The notes below the pieces were generated by a model that was not told where the DNA came from, ran no database searches, and saw nothing but the letters and a program-made list of their open reading frames with translations. The translations under genes and the position numbers were made by a program. A stretch of DNA of 64,000 nt, taken from Panagrolaimus kolymaensis. Lineage: Eukaryota; Nematoda; Chromadorea; Rhabditida; Panagrolaimidae. Of this stretch, positions 23,538-35,800 are shown piece after piece. The stretch spans positions 3,720,001 to 3,784,000 of the forward strand of contig JAJQJQ010000007.1 of assembly GCA_028622995.1 (NCBI GenBank), written 5' to 3'. The first letter of the stretch is position 1; each line of letters opens with the position of its first letter.

Positions 23538-25221
23538 ATGTGGTCTTCACGTAATAACCTTTCCTTTAGTGCCATATTCATTTTATTCTTAATACTTCTT
23601 TTCCGTTTCAAATCTGATGAATTATTTGATGAAGTTGAATCCGAGCCTGAATTAATTGAAAATGGTTCATTTTTATCCCTCATTCATCAAGCTAAAGAAG
23701 AAATTGATTATTTGCATGATATTATTAAAGGAAAAGCTGAAATTGCTTCTGTTTTTGAAAAGGAAAAATCTTTAAAGGTTGAAAGTAATTGCCGAAATTT
23801 GAGGAATTTAAATTATGAAATGGCTGAAAAGCATAAATGGATTCCAAATTATCATTGGTGGCTATTTTCTGCTCATTTTGATAAACGTTTAAATTCTTTA
23901 TTTCCTGGGAAAAATTCGATTCAGGTATATTTTTTTAATGGAAAACTTAATTTACGATTTATTTTTTTAATTTGTAGATTTTAGCTTCAATATTTTTAAA
24001 GCCATCAACAACTCCATTTTGCCTAATTCGATATTCAAATTCATCCAAAACGATAATCGTTGAAGCAGTTTTACGAGAAATTTGGCAACGAGCATGGGAT
24101 CCACGATTTTCATTTTATAATAGCTTTTTAATTACTTGCGGGCTTCCTGATAATCATCGAATTCTTCCTATGTCTGTTAGTTTGATTCCATCAAAATGTC
24201 CTTCAAAAATTTATCTAAGCATCCCAATTCAAAATCATCCATTCCAAAGTCAATCCTCTGATAATAAACCTTTGATTGGAGTTTGCCTAAAAGGTTTGGA
24301 TTTTATGGAAGATCGTTCTCAACATATTATTGAATGGATTGAATTTCAACTTTTAATGAAAGCTGATAAAATAGTTATTTATGTTTATTCAATTTCGTAT
24401 CAAACTCGAAAAGCTATCGAGTATTACATTGCTCAAGGAAAAGTTGAACTTGTATGATTTATTTATTTTGTTTTGAATTTTAAAACGATAACTTTTTAGA
24501 TTGAGTTAAGCCTTCCTGGTTATTCACCAAATACACCCTTCATTCGACATAATTTTATTTCAAGAAATCGTCAACAAAAGCGTCGATCTGAATTAATACC
24601 ATACAATGATTGCTTTAATCGATTTTCACAAAGTCATGATTTTGTTTTAATTGTGGATTCAGATGAATTTGTGGTTCCATTAAAGCATGAAAATTGGCCT
24701 GATATGTTACAATCTTTGAAAAATCCAAAAATTAATGCAAGCTCACTTGCAATTCGAAATGTTTTTAAATTAGAAACCTTTGAAAATAATTCAACATCAA
24801 AATTAAAAATGTTAAAAACTAATTTTCGATCTCAAATGGTTCAAGATAAAGGAATTAGTGAGAAAAGTTTTATCAAGTAAGTTTAAAATGATGCAACTGA
24901 AATATGAAGTGTTTCAAAACCCTTCAATTTTTACTGAAACAACTATTTTGAACTTTTCGTTTTTTTTTCAGTACCAAAACCATTGCAAGCGTATTCAATC
25001 ATTTTGCCCTTCACCGCCTTCATCAAAGTGTAACTCGGACTCAACACATTGATCCTTCGATTGCCATAAAACTCCATTATAAACCCAGCTGTCCTGAAGA
25101 ACTTGGGCTTCATTGTCCAAATATCATAACAAACGCCATTCCTGATACATCTTTGGATCGATTTGCCTCTACTCTGGAAGTCAATGTAGCTAAAGTGCTT
25201 TCAGAAATTCGCCAAAATTAA
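23538..25221 (+). CDS. GT92 (DUF23) family glycosyltransferase, type II membrane protein
   Basis: Family 92 enzymes, of which C. elegans GALT-1 is the model, are Golgi galactosyltransferases acting on fucosylated N-glycan cores. Exons are 23538-23924, 23978-24451, 24500-24876 and 24972-25221, giving 495 residues. An N-terminal signal anchor (FSAIFILFLILLFRF, about residues 9-23) is followed by a stem. Catalytic domain: KPLIGVCLKGLDFMED (family KPLVVCV.PLF block), HIIEWIEFQLLMKADKIVIYVYS, IPYNDCF, DFVLIVDSDEFVVP with a DxD-like metal site, NTKTIASVFNHFALHRL, and AIKLHYKPSC. The length fits the family. The acceptor sugar cannot be read from sequence. Nematode GT92 families are large, so orthology to GALT-1 is not claimed. 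Confidence 0.88.
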
Positions 25222-26607
25222 ATCATTTCTCGGTGCCATTTTTTGTTTGTTAATTTTTCGTATTATTTTTTGTATGTCTTTCAAACTCTTTTAAAATTTA
25301 AACATTTTATTTTTCATTGAATTTCTTCGTTGTTCACAACGCTTGAGAGAGAGAAAGTAAAAAAAACAAAAAGAGATAACCGCGAGAAAAAAAGAAAACA
25401 CATTAAAAAAAAGTAATAAAAAGGTATAAAAATCACTAGAGCTTTTTCACTGCTGCTTAAAATTACATCCTCGCGGGAAGAAAACAAAATTTATATTTAA
25501 AAAAGACTATCTTTTTTGTTTAAAAATAAAAAAATCACCGTAACAGATCACATAACGGACGCAGAAACGGGAAGAATTACAAAACCAAAAGAAAGGAAGA
25601 AAGATTCTGGATAAGGACAAAAAATAAAAGGGACGCGTACCATGTGTGTGTGTTTGGACCGAAAATATATTTTATAAAAAAATGTGTTTGAAAGGGAAAA
25701 TCTAATTAGAATTTAAGAAGGATGGAAGAAAAGTGAAACAGTGAAACATTATATAAACAAACAACATAATAAAATTCTGCCCTGGAACGCAGAGAAATAA
25801 AAATAAAAAGAGAGACCAGTTTTGAATTCAAATTTTTTTTAACAATTATAAAAATTATCAATATCAAGGAAATTATAAAAAATGAAAATACAAACATTCT
25901 ATGAGAGATAAACTGAAAGGAATAATAAAACTTGGATACTAATTATAAATGAGATTTTATTAAATTGGAGCATGTCGACTTTAGACATACGACGAAAAGT
26001 CAACTAAAAAGTTAATCATCCAAATTTTAGCATTCCACTTTTTACAAATACAAAAAACTACAATAGACCAAAAAATAAATATGTTTAAAAAAGAACGGTT
26101 TCGGAAACCGTAAAGTAGCACGGTTTTTTTGGGCACAAATCGAATCAGTAAAAAAGATAATTCTACGAATTATAAAAATATTAATATCTGCGGTGTGTGG
26201 CGATTGGACGATGGAAAGTAGTTTAACCCGTGCATTCAGAGCGAGTACTCAGGCTCCAAAACTTTATTGTTACAAAAGTTTTGGATTAACAATGGACGGA
26301 AGTCTTGACACTTAAGGACGGAGTGTATATATGTATATAGAAAGAATTTTAATATATAGGAGATTAATATAAAAATAAATTTGAATGTTTTTAAGAAGGC
26401 GAAAGATGCACGGGAACAGAGTTTTTTTAGATGAGGGAAAAATAAAATTTGTTGCATCTGAGGAAAATAATATATCGGCTTTCAAAAAATGGCAAGAATG
26501 GGATTTGGGGCAAAATAATAACATTTTTGATCAAAATCTTGGTGGAAACTGCTGTCCTCCTCCTCCGACTGCAAACACAATGTAATCAGTTTGCAATCAA
26601 AATATTT
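25222..26607. other. Convergent 3' region between GT92 gene and mbl-1
   Basis: 1.4 kb without a gene. A small perfect hairpin ACGGTTT-CGG-AAACCGT lies at 26095-26111, followed closely by CACGGTTTTTTT. Otherwise A-rich sequence consistent with 3' UTRs. The muscleblind 3' UTR (minus strand) probably occupies the right part. Confidence 0.45.
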
Positions 26608-29600
26608 TCATAAAAAATACTGACACGATACAGCTGGCATATATCCTGGTATTAGATATGGATTGAATTGGGCTCCAGCGGCTGCAGCAACTTGTTGAGG
26701 ATACATAGGTAATCCAGGTGCCGCTGCAGCGGCGGCTGCGGCATTTTTGTTATCTGGAGCTGAACGTTTCATTGGGATGGGTCCACCACCATTAGCCTAA
26801 AAAATTAATATTATTTGCTTGAAAGTTTCGAAAAAGATAAAGGAAAAACGAAAAATGCGAAGAATAAAAAAATGCATCTTTGAAAAATGGCAGCAATGTT
26901 ATTTTTAAAAAAAAGCTGAAGCAGCTGCAGCTGAAGGATTGATTTGTAAGTTTTTTTTGCGATAAAAAAAAGTTAATTGAAGCAGCTAAACATCGAAAGC
27001 AAGCATAATCATTTTTGAATTTTATTTTATAAAAAAGTATAGTTTATTGTTCAAATCTCAAAAGATTTAAACATGGATTAAATTGGAAATAAAACGCAAA
27101 ATAAAAAACGTAAAAAAGTGATATAAAAAAAGCATGTGCAAGCAGGCAGCAGGGACTATAAAATTACAAATGATAGTCTTTCAATAAAGAAGACGACACA
27201 ATTTGTAACCCATATAAAACCTGGAAGAAAAAAATATGTAAAAATATCAAATATATACCGCAGCGGCTAATAGCAATTGTTGCTGAAGAGCGGCCATGGG
27301 ATCGGTGGTATTTGCAGAAGCAGCAGCGGCGGCAGCAGCAGCATTTAGGGCAGAAGAAGCTCCTCCATTTGAATTAGATTGGGTTGTAGAAGAATTTGAA
27401 CCTGATGATGAAGTAATTCCACTTGAGGTTGAAGCTGATGCATTATTTCCAGCATTCTCCTCTAAAGCCGCTGCTCGATAGGTTCTTTTCCTCGAATCCA
27501 AAATAGGAGAGGATGAAGCAGCAGCAACGGCGTTCGCATTTGCACCATATAATTGTGCAAGTGGATTTGAAGCTGCAATCGCCGCAAGTTGTTGCTGATG
27601 TTGCTGGTGTTGTTGTAAAGCAGCCGTTAACAGTGGTGATAAGGCAGCTTGTTGAGCTGCTGCTGCAGCTTGTTGCTGTTGATGTTGTTGAATCATAGCA
27701 ATTTGTTGAGCAACGGCTGATGATTGCTAAATTGAAAAAGAAAAAACAATAATTGGCGGTTAAAAGCATAGGTATATATTTTTTTAATTTTAACTTTTGG
27801 TTTCTCTTTCTCTCTTCGGTAATTGTGTCGTTGATGGATTATTCCCCAAGGAGATAGATAATCAAAATTATTTTCCCTTAAATGATGTGAGAGCCGCGGG
27901 GATATTGTAAAATAAACGACCACAAAAAAAAATAAGAAAGAATTATCATTTCACAGCAAAATTAAAAGCAGCGGGGCCAAGCGCGTTCACACAAAATAAT
28001 TAATCCAAAAAAAATAAAAGAGCACAATTGATAAAACTATGTTTTGTTTTAAAGGAATCACAAATTGCGGCATTAATATATTTTTGATTTAAGGTGAAAA
28101 GTTTCGATAAGGAGCTTTCCATCCAAAGTTGAATGGTTGAAGAGAAACCCTTTTATTTACTCCTTTATTATAAACACACTCATTAAAAATTTAGCGGCAA
28201 ACAAACAGCGATAGGATAGATCAAATGCAGCATTTAAAAAAACTCAAAAACAAAGGTGAATTTTTTGCAGCAAAAAACAAAGTGAAAATTAATTATCTTA
28301 AAACAAAGTTGTTTTAGCAGCATTTTACAAAAATTATTACTCAATTTGTGCTCTTTGTTAAAAAAATAAATACTATTGTCCCCTTGGAGGACTTTTTTTA
28401 AATTATGTGATTTTTAGAAGTCAAAAATTTAAAACTGAAAGAGAAAAAAAACTGTCAAAAAAGAACCAACGAACGACAAACAACACCGAATGAGGTAAAA
28501 GCAAATGCTTGATAGAAGAAAAATAAATTAAATAAAAATAGTTTTAAAAAGATTGAGAAAAAAAACTTACATTTTGAACAGCTGAATATGGATCAGCCCC
28601 TTGTGCTGCAAGATATGGAGAATACATCATTGGTGAATAAAATTGATAAGGAATGGCTTGAACTAATGCAGGATGTTGTTGCTGTTGTTGCTAAAATTTT
28701 GGTTTTTAGCAAAGGATTAAAGCGAGTGAATGAATGAGCTTTTTTGATTTTAAAAATTGGAAAGAAGTTACTAATGTTACTAATCAATCATACATACGTA
28801 ATACTCCTCTCAACTTTTTAATTCATTGATTTAAAAAATTCAAGCTTCCCAAAGCAGCTAATGCTTATAAAAATTTTCAAAAATAAGCTCCAAAATACTA
28901 AGAGAGCCAAGGAAAATAAGCAGTTATTATTATTATTTGTTTTTTGCGATAAGCCAGCTTACCATTAATTGTGCAAGTGAATTATTAACTTGTAAAGCAG
29001 GTGCTAATGCAGCTCCACCATTTTGAATTTGAGTACGCATAAAATTTTTTAAAACAAGCGTATTTTTACCATTGATTAAAAGTTGATCTTTTAAATGTTG
29101 TGGTGGATGCAAATATTTGCATTTAGGATTTTCACGTGTGCATCGTCCCTGAAAGATTTTATTAATAACTTTATATTTTTTGCTTTTGTTTTTCTTCAAT
29201 GTTTCAAGCCCTTTTTTGAAGCTTATACTGTGAGCTTTTGCATCAGACATACATACATATTTTAACATCTGAATGAGACAAAACAAATTTCTTTAACACA
29301 ATGGAAATCATTGTTTAGCCAAATCGAAAAAATGGAAAAGTAAACTTTTTAGATAATTGTTTCACTTTCATATTAAAAAAAGAAAGAGAAAAGGCTTTTT
29401 TTCATTGTCGCTATTATTTTCAAATTTGGGTCGTTCATAAATTTTTATATTTTGCATTGAAATTTTAAAAGCGTGAATTTTCTCATGTGAAAACAAATAT
29501 GTGCAAAAGACTCACCTTTATTGAATCAAAACATGCTGTAACTTTTCCATTTTGGACATCAACGTGAGCGGGAGGATGAGCAAATTTACATTCAATATCG

Positions 29601-29836
29601 GATCGAGTGCATTGCCCTCGTTGAAATTCTCGACAAACTTCAAGTTGAAGCCAACGTGAATCTTTAGTATTCATTAATTGGGAAACAAGCTGATTGGAAT
29701 TATTAAGTGATTGAGGAATTTGCGGTTGTTGTTGGTGTTGAACTCCAATTTGGGCTGAAGATGATGTAGCAGCAGCAGCGGCAGCAGCGTTTAATGCGGC
29801 AATTGCCGCTGTTGAATTACTATTTTCGTCGTACAT
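26608..29836 (-). CDS. mbl-1: Muscleblind RNA-binding splicing regulator
   Basis: A CCCH zinc-finger protein that binds YGCY motifs in pre-mRNA and controls alternative splicing. Exons on the minus strand are 29836-29516, 29148-28963, 28690-28571, 27726-27259 and 26796-26608, giving 427 residues. Two tandem fingers with C-x7-C-x6-C-x3-H spacing: Cys68/76/83-His87 and Cys102/110/117-His121. The second begins across the exon 1-2 boundary ([16 protein letters not shown]). Like C. elegans it has one finger pair, not the two of vertebrates. Low-complexity tracts follow: poly-Ala in exon 1, Gln runs and Ala runs in exons 3-5, then KRSAPDN and [11 protein letters not shown] near the end. Start MYDENSN matches the worm MFDENSN. 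Other isoforms with upstream or skipped exons are likely. Exons 2 to 5 each start and end in phase 0 and could be skipped without frameshift. Confidence 0.93.
27727..28570 (-). other. mbl-1 intron 3 (844 bp)
   Basis: The largest intron of the gene in a genome of about 50-bp introns, followed by introns of 462 bp (26797-27258) and 367 bp (29149-29515). No nested gene or clear exon was seen. Long introns in this gene fit regulated splicing. Confidence 0.5.
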
Positions 29837-32800
29837 TCGACGTTCAAAGGAACGCAAAAACAGCGGAAAGTAAAAAAGAAGAAAGTGTTTGTAAAGAAAT
29901 AAACAGTAGTATGTATAATAAAAGCGGCAATATAGGCGCTAATATGTACAGCAAAAAAATAGCGAGATACCAAAAGCAGCGACCTAAGAAATCACAAGAA
30001 TGTTGTGGGTTTGTAAGGGAGCAGAAGTCGCCTGAAAAAAAATAAAGGTTGAAAAATATTTAATCATTAAAATAGAAGAAAAGAAAAATCATCACGAATC
30101 AATTTCTCGAAATAGTAATTGTGATTGAACGCGCCTTCGGGCGTCGAGAATAGAAAAAGAAAGATGAAGAATAATCGCATTTTACGAGTTGAACAAACAC
30201 TCTCCTCCCTTTTTTGGTGTCTCCTTTTTTGCCTTTTAAATGAAAGAAATAAATGTTTGAGCAATGATTGGAATAAAAAAAAGAAGAGTTTATGAATCAA
30301 AATTTAATCCATGGCTTCAATATTTTAAAAATTCAAAGAAAAGAAATTTCTCCATTGTTCATCAAGAAAATTTACATATGTGTATGGCACCGATGGAAAA
30401 GGGAGATCGTCATCATCATTGGCGGGGAGCATGGAAGAGAAAAAAGAAACCACGCGCGTCCGTGAATATGTATTTATATATGTGCAACACCGTGAGTTTT
30501 TGTTTGCGAGCGATGAAACTGGAAGGAAAAAAATAGAAAAGGAACGAGGGCCAGTTTTGTCACAATCGCCACTTTTTTTTCTGCGTGTATCGATTGGGGA
30601 CTGAGAAACGAAAAACGACATCACAATTTTTTACAGAGGAGAAAAAAATAAAAAATGATGGGGAAAAATAAAGGCAGCAAAAACACACCGTAAATGGGCA
30701 AAGAGGCAGTGCGGTTGTCGAGAGGAGAGAAAGAATGATCACGAAAAATAAAAGCAAAAAATATATCAAAACAAAAACTTAAAAAAATAGAAAAATGAAA
30801 CGAGGTGATGTTGGCCAGAAGATGACTGTGTTCGAAACAAAAGCTTCCAATGTATTATATTTTTAAAAGTTTTTTTGCGCTTAAAAAAATTTACGAGCCG
30901 CCCAAAAAAAACGAAAAGAAATGTGATTCATGAAAAAAAGTCGTCGTCGTTAGTCCGAATCATACATTGCAGCCTTAAAAACGTATGATAGAGGAGGAGG
31001 TTGTTTCGAATGAATGTTTTTGCTACTACCTTTCTTCCTCAAGGCATTGCATTATACACATACAAATATAACACAAAGGCAACCGTTAAAACGTAAAAAA
31101 AATTCACAAGAAAAAAGTGTCAAAATGATTGTAAAAAATTAAAGGAAAAATTGTTGTTAAAAATAAAAAAGAAAGAAAAATATTTGGGCGTACGTCGTCG
31201 TCAGTTTAATTTTTTTTTTCGAGGCCATGGAGAAGGGTTTTTTTTGCTATACATAATGGAAGAAGAAGAAAAACAGGAAATGAAACAATGAATCGAAAGA
31301 AGGCATTCAAAAAATGTTTTTTCTCTTATTCTCAATCAAGAAAAAAATTATATTTAATTCGATAATTAAAATAGTTGTAACTTAAAAAGGTGGCGAGAAA
31401 TAAAAAAATAAAAGGATTGCAAAAATGTGATGGAAAAAAAACATGGTAGCTGCTGATGAACGCGTTTTTCTTATCAGTTGTTTTCACTTGTAAAGGAATG
31501 GAATGATTACATACAAGAAAGTCGATATTCGAGGAAAAAAAGGAAGGAAATGAAGGACACTCAAACCACAATTGCCCTCAACTTTTGTATCACACAGAAA
31601 AGAAGCAAAGACAAAAATGGTGGCATTGAAGTTCAAGGACATTATAATGAGACAACTTAAGTCAAGTCAAGTGCCATCAAACAAACGATCATGGTTGGCA
31701 TTCTTTTGTTTTTGTGGCTGACTGACTGACAATGAGACTTTTGGTGGTCATTAATCAAATTGAAGCATCTATATGCATGTATTGATTCACTTTTTTAAAA
31801 ACCACGGATTCCCGTTATATATTTTTATTTTTGCTGTGATGGTTTTTAAAGAAGAAGAAAAGGTGTTAATCTGGATTTAGCATTGTGTCCTATTTTGGAA
31901 TCTTTTTTTCTCTCCCTTTTCTTTTTTACCTTCCGATTACGGTCAAAACGACTAATCTTTATATTTTTTTGTTTGATCAAATTATGTCTCAATTTTTTTT
32001 TTGCTCGAATAATTATTAAATTGAACTAATGCTTTTGCAGATGCATGTGATTCAAAACAAAAAAAGATGCCCTAAGGGGCAGCAAAAAAAATATATCGCG
32101 AGATAATAATGACATTTTGCACATTAAAAATTTTCATTTGATGACTTTCTAGTTATCATTAAGAAAATTTTTAAAAAAAGGAAAAACTTGCTTCATTTTA
32201 GCTGAAGCAACAAAGCTTTTTTTGGAGAAGGAAGACGAGCGAGCTGTTATAACAGAAAGAAGAAACAAACACGCTTCATTCCGTAAGAAAATCATCTCTC
32301 TTTTCTTCTTCTTCTTTTGCACCGTTCTGAATCGAAACCGGTTTTAAAAGAAAAAATAATCAACATCGAATGTCAAACACATTACTACTTTTTTGAAGTT
32401 TAATATTATATAAATTAATATAAATATATGATCAAATAAAAGGGGAAAAAAATAAAAGTAATAAAAAAAAGGAGGGTTTAAAAGTTGAAGCTTAAAAAGA
32501 AAAAGCTTCAAATCAAATAAATTTTAAGAAAAAGAAGAGCTGTTGAATAAAAATTTATACAATTTTAGCCAATTGTTTCCTATAAAAATTGGAAAAAATG
32601 GCTTCCTCAATTTTTGTTGTAAAAAAATGGAGACAGCAGCGGCGCAATTAAAAAAATAAAACCACCAACCAAATGTCGTTCGCTTTTAGAAAAATGCAAA
32701 GTGATCCAGAGTGCCTGAAGCAATTAAAGCTTTTTCAAAAAAAAAAAGATCTGAGGTAAAAATAAGGTGATTAAGAATTTAAAAATCTTTCCCAAAAAGT

Positions 32801-35800
32801 GACTCAAAATAATGCAAAATGGAAGCAAAGGAAAAGGAAGGAAAAAATCAAAACAAAATCCGTTCTTTTCTCTTTTTTGCAAAAAAGAAATTCGGGGAGA
32901 AATACTTTTGAGCGTTTATTTTTTTCCTCTTTAAAGCAGTGCGTTTTTCAAAAAAAGCAACGTTTCAAATATAAAAAAATCGCCACGGCTTGTTGTGGCA
33001 AAAGAATTGAAAAAAAGAGAAACAACAGCCGTTTGATCTTGATTTTTTTAGGCAGGCTTGTTTGCTGCTGCCTGCAAAGCTCGTAAAATAATGCGTGATC
33101 ATCATCCACCATTCGAACAGCTTAAAATTTATCTCTCTCTTTTTCAGAAGAAAAATGAGTGCCCTCACTTCTTCTTTTATTTTTTTTCATCCGTTCTTCA
33201 AAGCTTTTTTTCATTCAAAAATGTGTGAAAAGAAAAAGACAACATTGGACACTGAATGAAATAAATATATGTATAATATATCTTTGTATTGCTTGACCGT
33301 GAATGAATAGCGCTCATTCAGGCGATATTATTTTAATGTTGTCCCTTTGGGGAAAAATTAAATTATTGTCAAACTCAAATATTTGATCTGACAAGCATTT
33401 TTATCGAAAAAAGTTAAACTTCAATAACTAACAAAAAAAAATACCGGTATCAGTCAGCCATCAAATATTTTATTTTATGTCTATTGGTGAGTGATGAATT
33501 TGGGGATGATGGGGTAATCAACCACACATTAATTTTTTTTTAATAAACAAATGTAAGTAACATCGTTATTTTACTTCTGGACATTGCCTAACGACAATTA
33601 TCTCTTTTTTTTCTTGCCATCCGACGATAATAACAAAAATACCAGAGAAAATTGTTATAAATAACACAAAAAAAGCAAAGATACTACGCACGTGATTCCA
33701 TCAAATATCATTGCTGATGTTTTGGAATCATTTTCTCCGTTTGTATTGCAAAAAAAAAAAGAGTGATTTTTAACAACAAAAAAGTGAAAGTACGAAAAAG
33801 AGTAGAGCAACAAAAAGTTTTCTTTTTTAACTTGAACCATTGAAGAAAGAAAAGAGTGTCGATGGAAAAAAAAGAATAAAGGAGAATCGAAAACCAAAAA
33901 GAACCCCGCAACTAACCAGCCAACTCAAAACGTAATCCGTCTCGCGTCGAATGGATTATCAAAGCATAGTCGACGACGAAGGCTTATTTCGTCCAGAATC
34001 TACATACAAAAAAATAGAGGGAGAAAATTTTCATACATAAGCGATTAGCAACTACAACTATGCTTCTGGAGTGATCGCGATTGCTGTTGCTGCTGCATGG
34101 AACAACAAAAAAAGCAATCGACTCACTGATGTTTTAAATAAAGAGCATTTTTTTTTTGTAAATATATATTATAAATACCATTCATTTTGGAATGATATTA
34201 CGATGAATAAAAGCTGCAATAACTGTGAGACTATGAAGTTTTCGAAATATTTTAACCAAATGAATTTCTCCAAGACTAAGTCAATTTTGAGGTAAAAGAC
34301 AAAGAAGCTGTACATGATTGACTGAAACTCCAGCTTCATTTTCTCAAATTTTTTTCTTCCATTACTTTGGAACCATCACAGAAAAGGAAAAAAAGAAAAC
34401 AAAAGACTAAAAGAATGATGGCAAAGAAGATTCATCTTTTGGAAGACGCCTCTTTTTTTTGCTTCAATGTCCTTTTCCATCAATGCCTAAAACAACACCC
34501 AAAAAATGGGGTAAGTACCGCCTTCTTTTTTTACTCTTTTTTTGTGCCAGCCTCAAAAAAAAATCGGTCCATTGGCTATGTAGATGGGTTATATGCATGT
34601 ATGGAGAAAGAAGATGAGAGCCACATTTTCGTTTTACAGTTCCCTCGGGGGTTTGGGGCCAGCCAACGCTGCTGACAATAGCAAAATTGGAAACATAAAA
34701 AAATGAACGCAACTTTGGAAGAATAGTCCAAATAGAAGTAGCAACCCAAAAACGAACTCAAAAAAATGGCCAAAAGTCGAGGTTCATTGCCATAGAAGAA
34801 AATAAAAAACGGATGCAGACGAAAACTGTTTTTTTTTGGAGTTTCATCTATTTAAAATAAAGGAAGTCTTCTTCTTGCGAAACCAAAGATACCACCACTT
34901 GCAAGGAGGAGAAAAATTTTTTCATTAAAACACGCACTCAACAAAAACAAAAGAAAGTGGTAGTAATACATATTTTGGAGCGAAGATTAAAACAAAAAAA
35001 AATGCAACTAAATTAGTTAAAACTAATTTGGATTTATGACTTTCACGAAGATGTGTCCTAAAGTTAGAAGGATTGTGAAATTAGGAAATTCAATGTCGTC
35101 ATTTTAAAGTTAAAGAAGCAGCCTCCGCGGTTTTTTGCATTTAAACAATGAAAATCCATGAAAACCAAATTATTCCTTTCTCTACTTTATTTTTTGTTTC
35201 AATGCCATTTATATCAATTTATACAATCTGTCGCTATATTTAAAAATACCGTTTTCATGAAGAAGATGAGAAAAAAATGAGAAAATTTGATGAAGTCGTC
35301 AAACTTTTTCCTCGAAAAATATAAATATAAAATCAGATAAGCTTATGATGAAGTCGCGCGACAGAAATGATACACAAGAAACAAATCAAATTCGGAAAAA
35401 AAAAGTTTTATAAGTTTATAAGGACAGTGTCTTTTAAGAGAAATATATGTACATCAAGATTGTGATGACAAATTTGACTGATATATGGACAAAAAAATTG
35501 GAAACACTTGAGAAAAAGTTTATAAAAATTTGTAAAAGAAAATTTTGCGATTACGTAATTTGTACAGTCATCCTCTTTTCCTCTATTGTTTCTTTTACCT
35601 TTTACATAAATAATTGTGCTACTTCAAAAACCAGATTCAGTGAACGCACGTATTTGATTCGAGGATGTAAAAAAAAGGCAAAGTAAAATTTAAGAAGAAG
35701 TTTAGAGAGTTTCTTGTTTTCAATCATGATGGCCGCCACCACTTTCGCGCATGTAAAAACAGCTGGGGTTCGTTTTTTGAAGGAGGCTAACAATAATGGC

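Noticed and set aside
23317..23592. Frame just upstream of the GT92 start
   Set aside because: It overlaps the GT92 start in another frame and lacks any recognisable domain.
31650..31740. Short tandem motifs (GTCAAGTCAAGT, GACTGACTGAC) that might be a regulatory array
   Set aside because: Only two or three units each, within chance expectation over 11 kb.
32335..32344. Palindrome AAACCGGTTT
   Set aside because: A single 10-bp palindrome with no second site or context.
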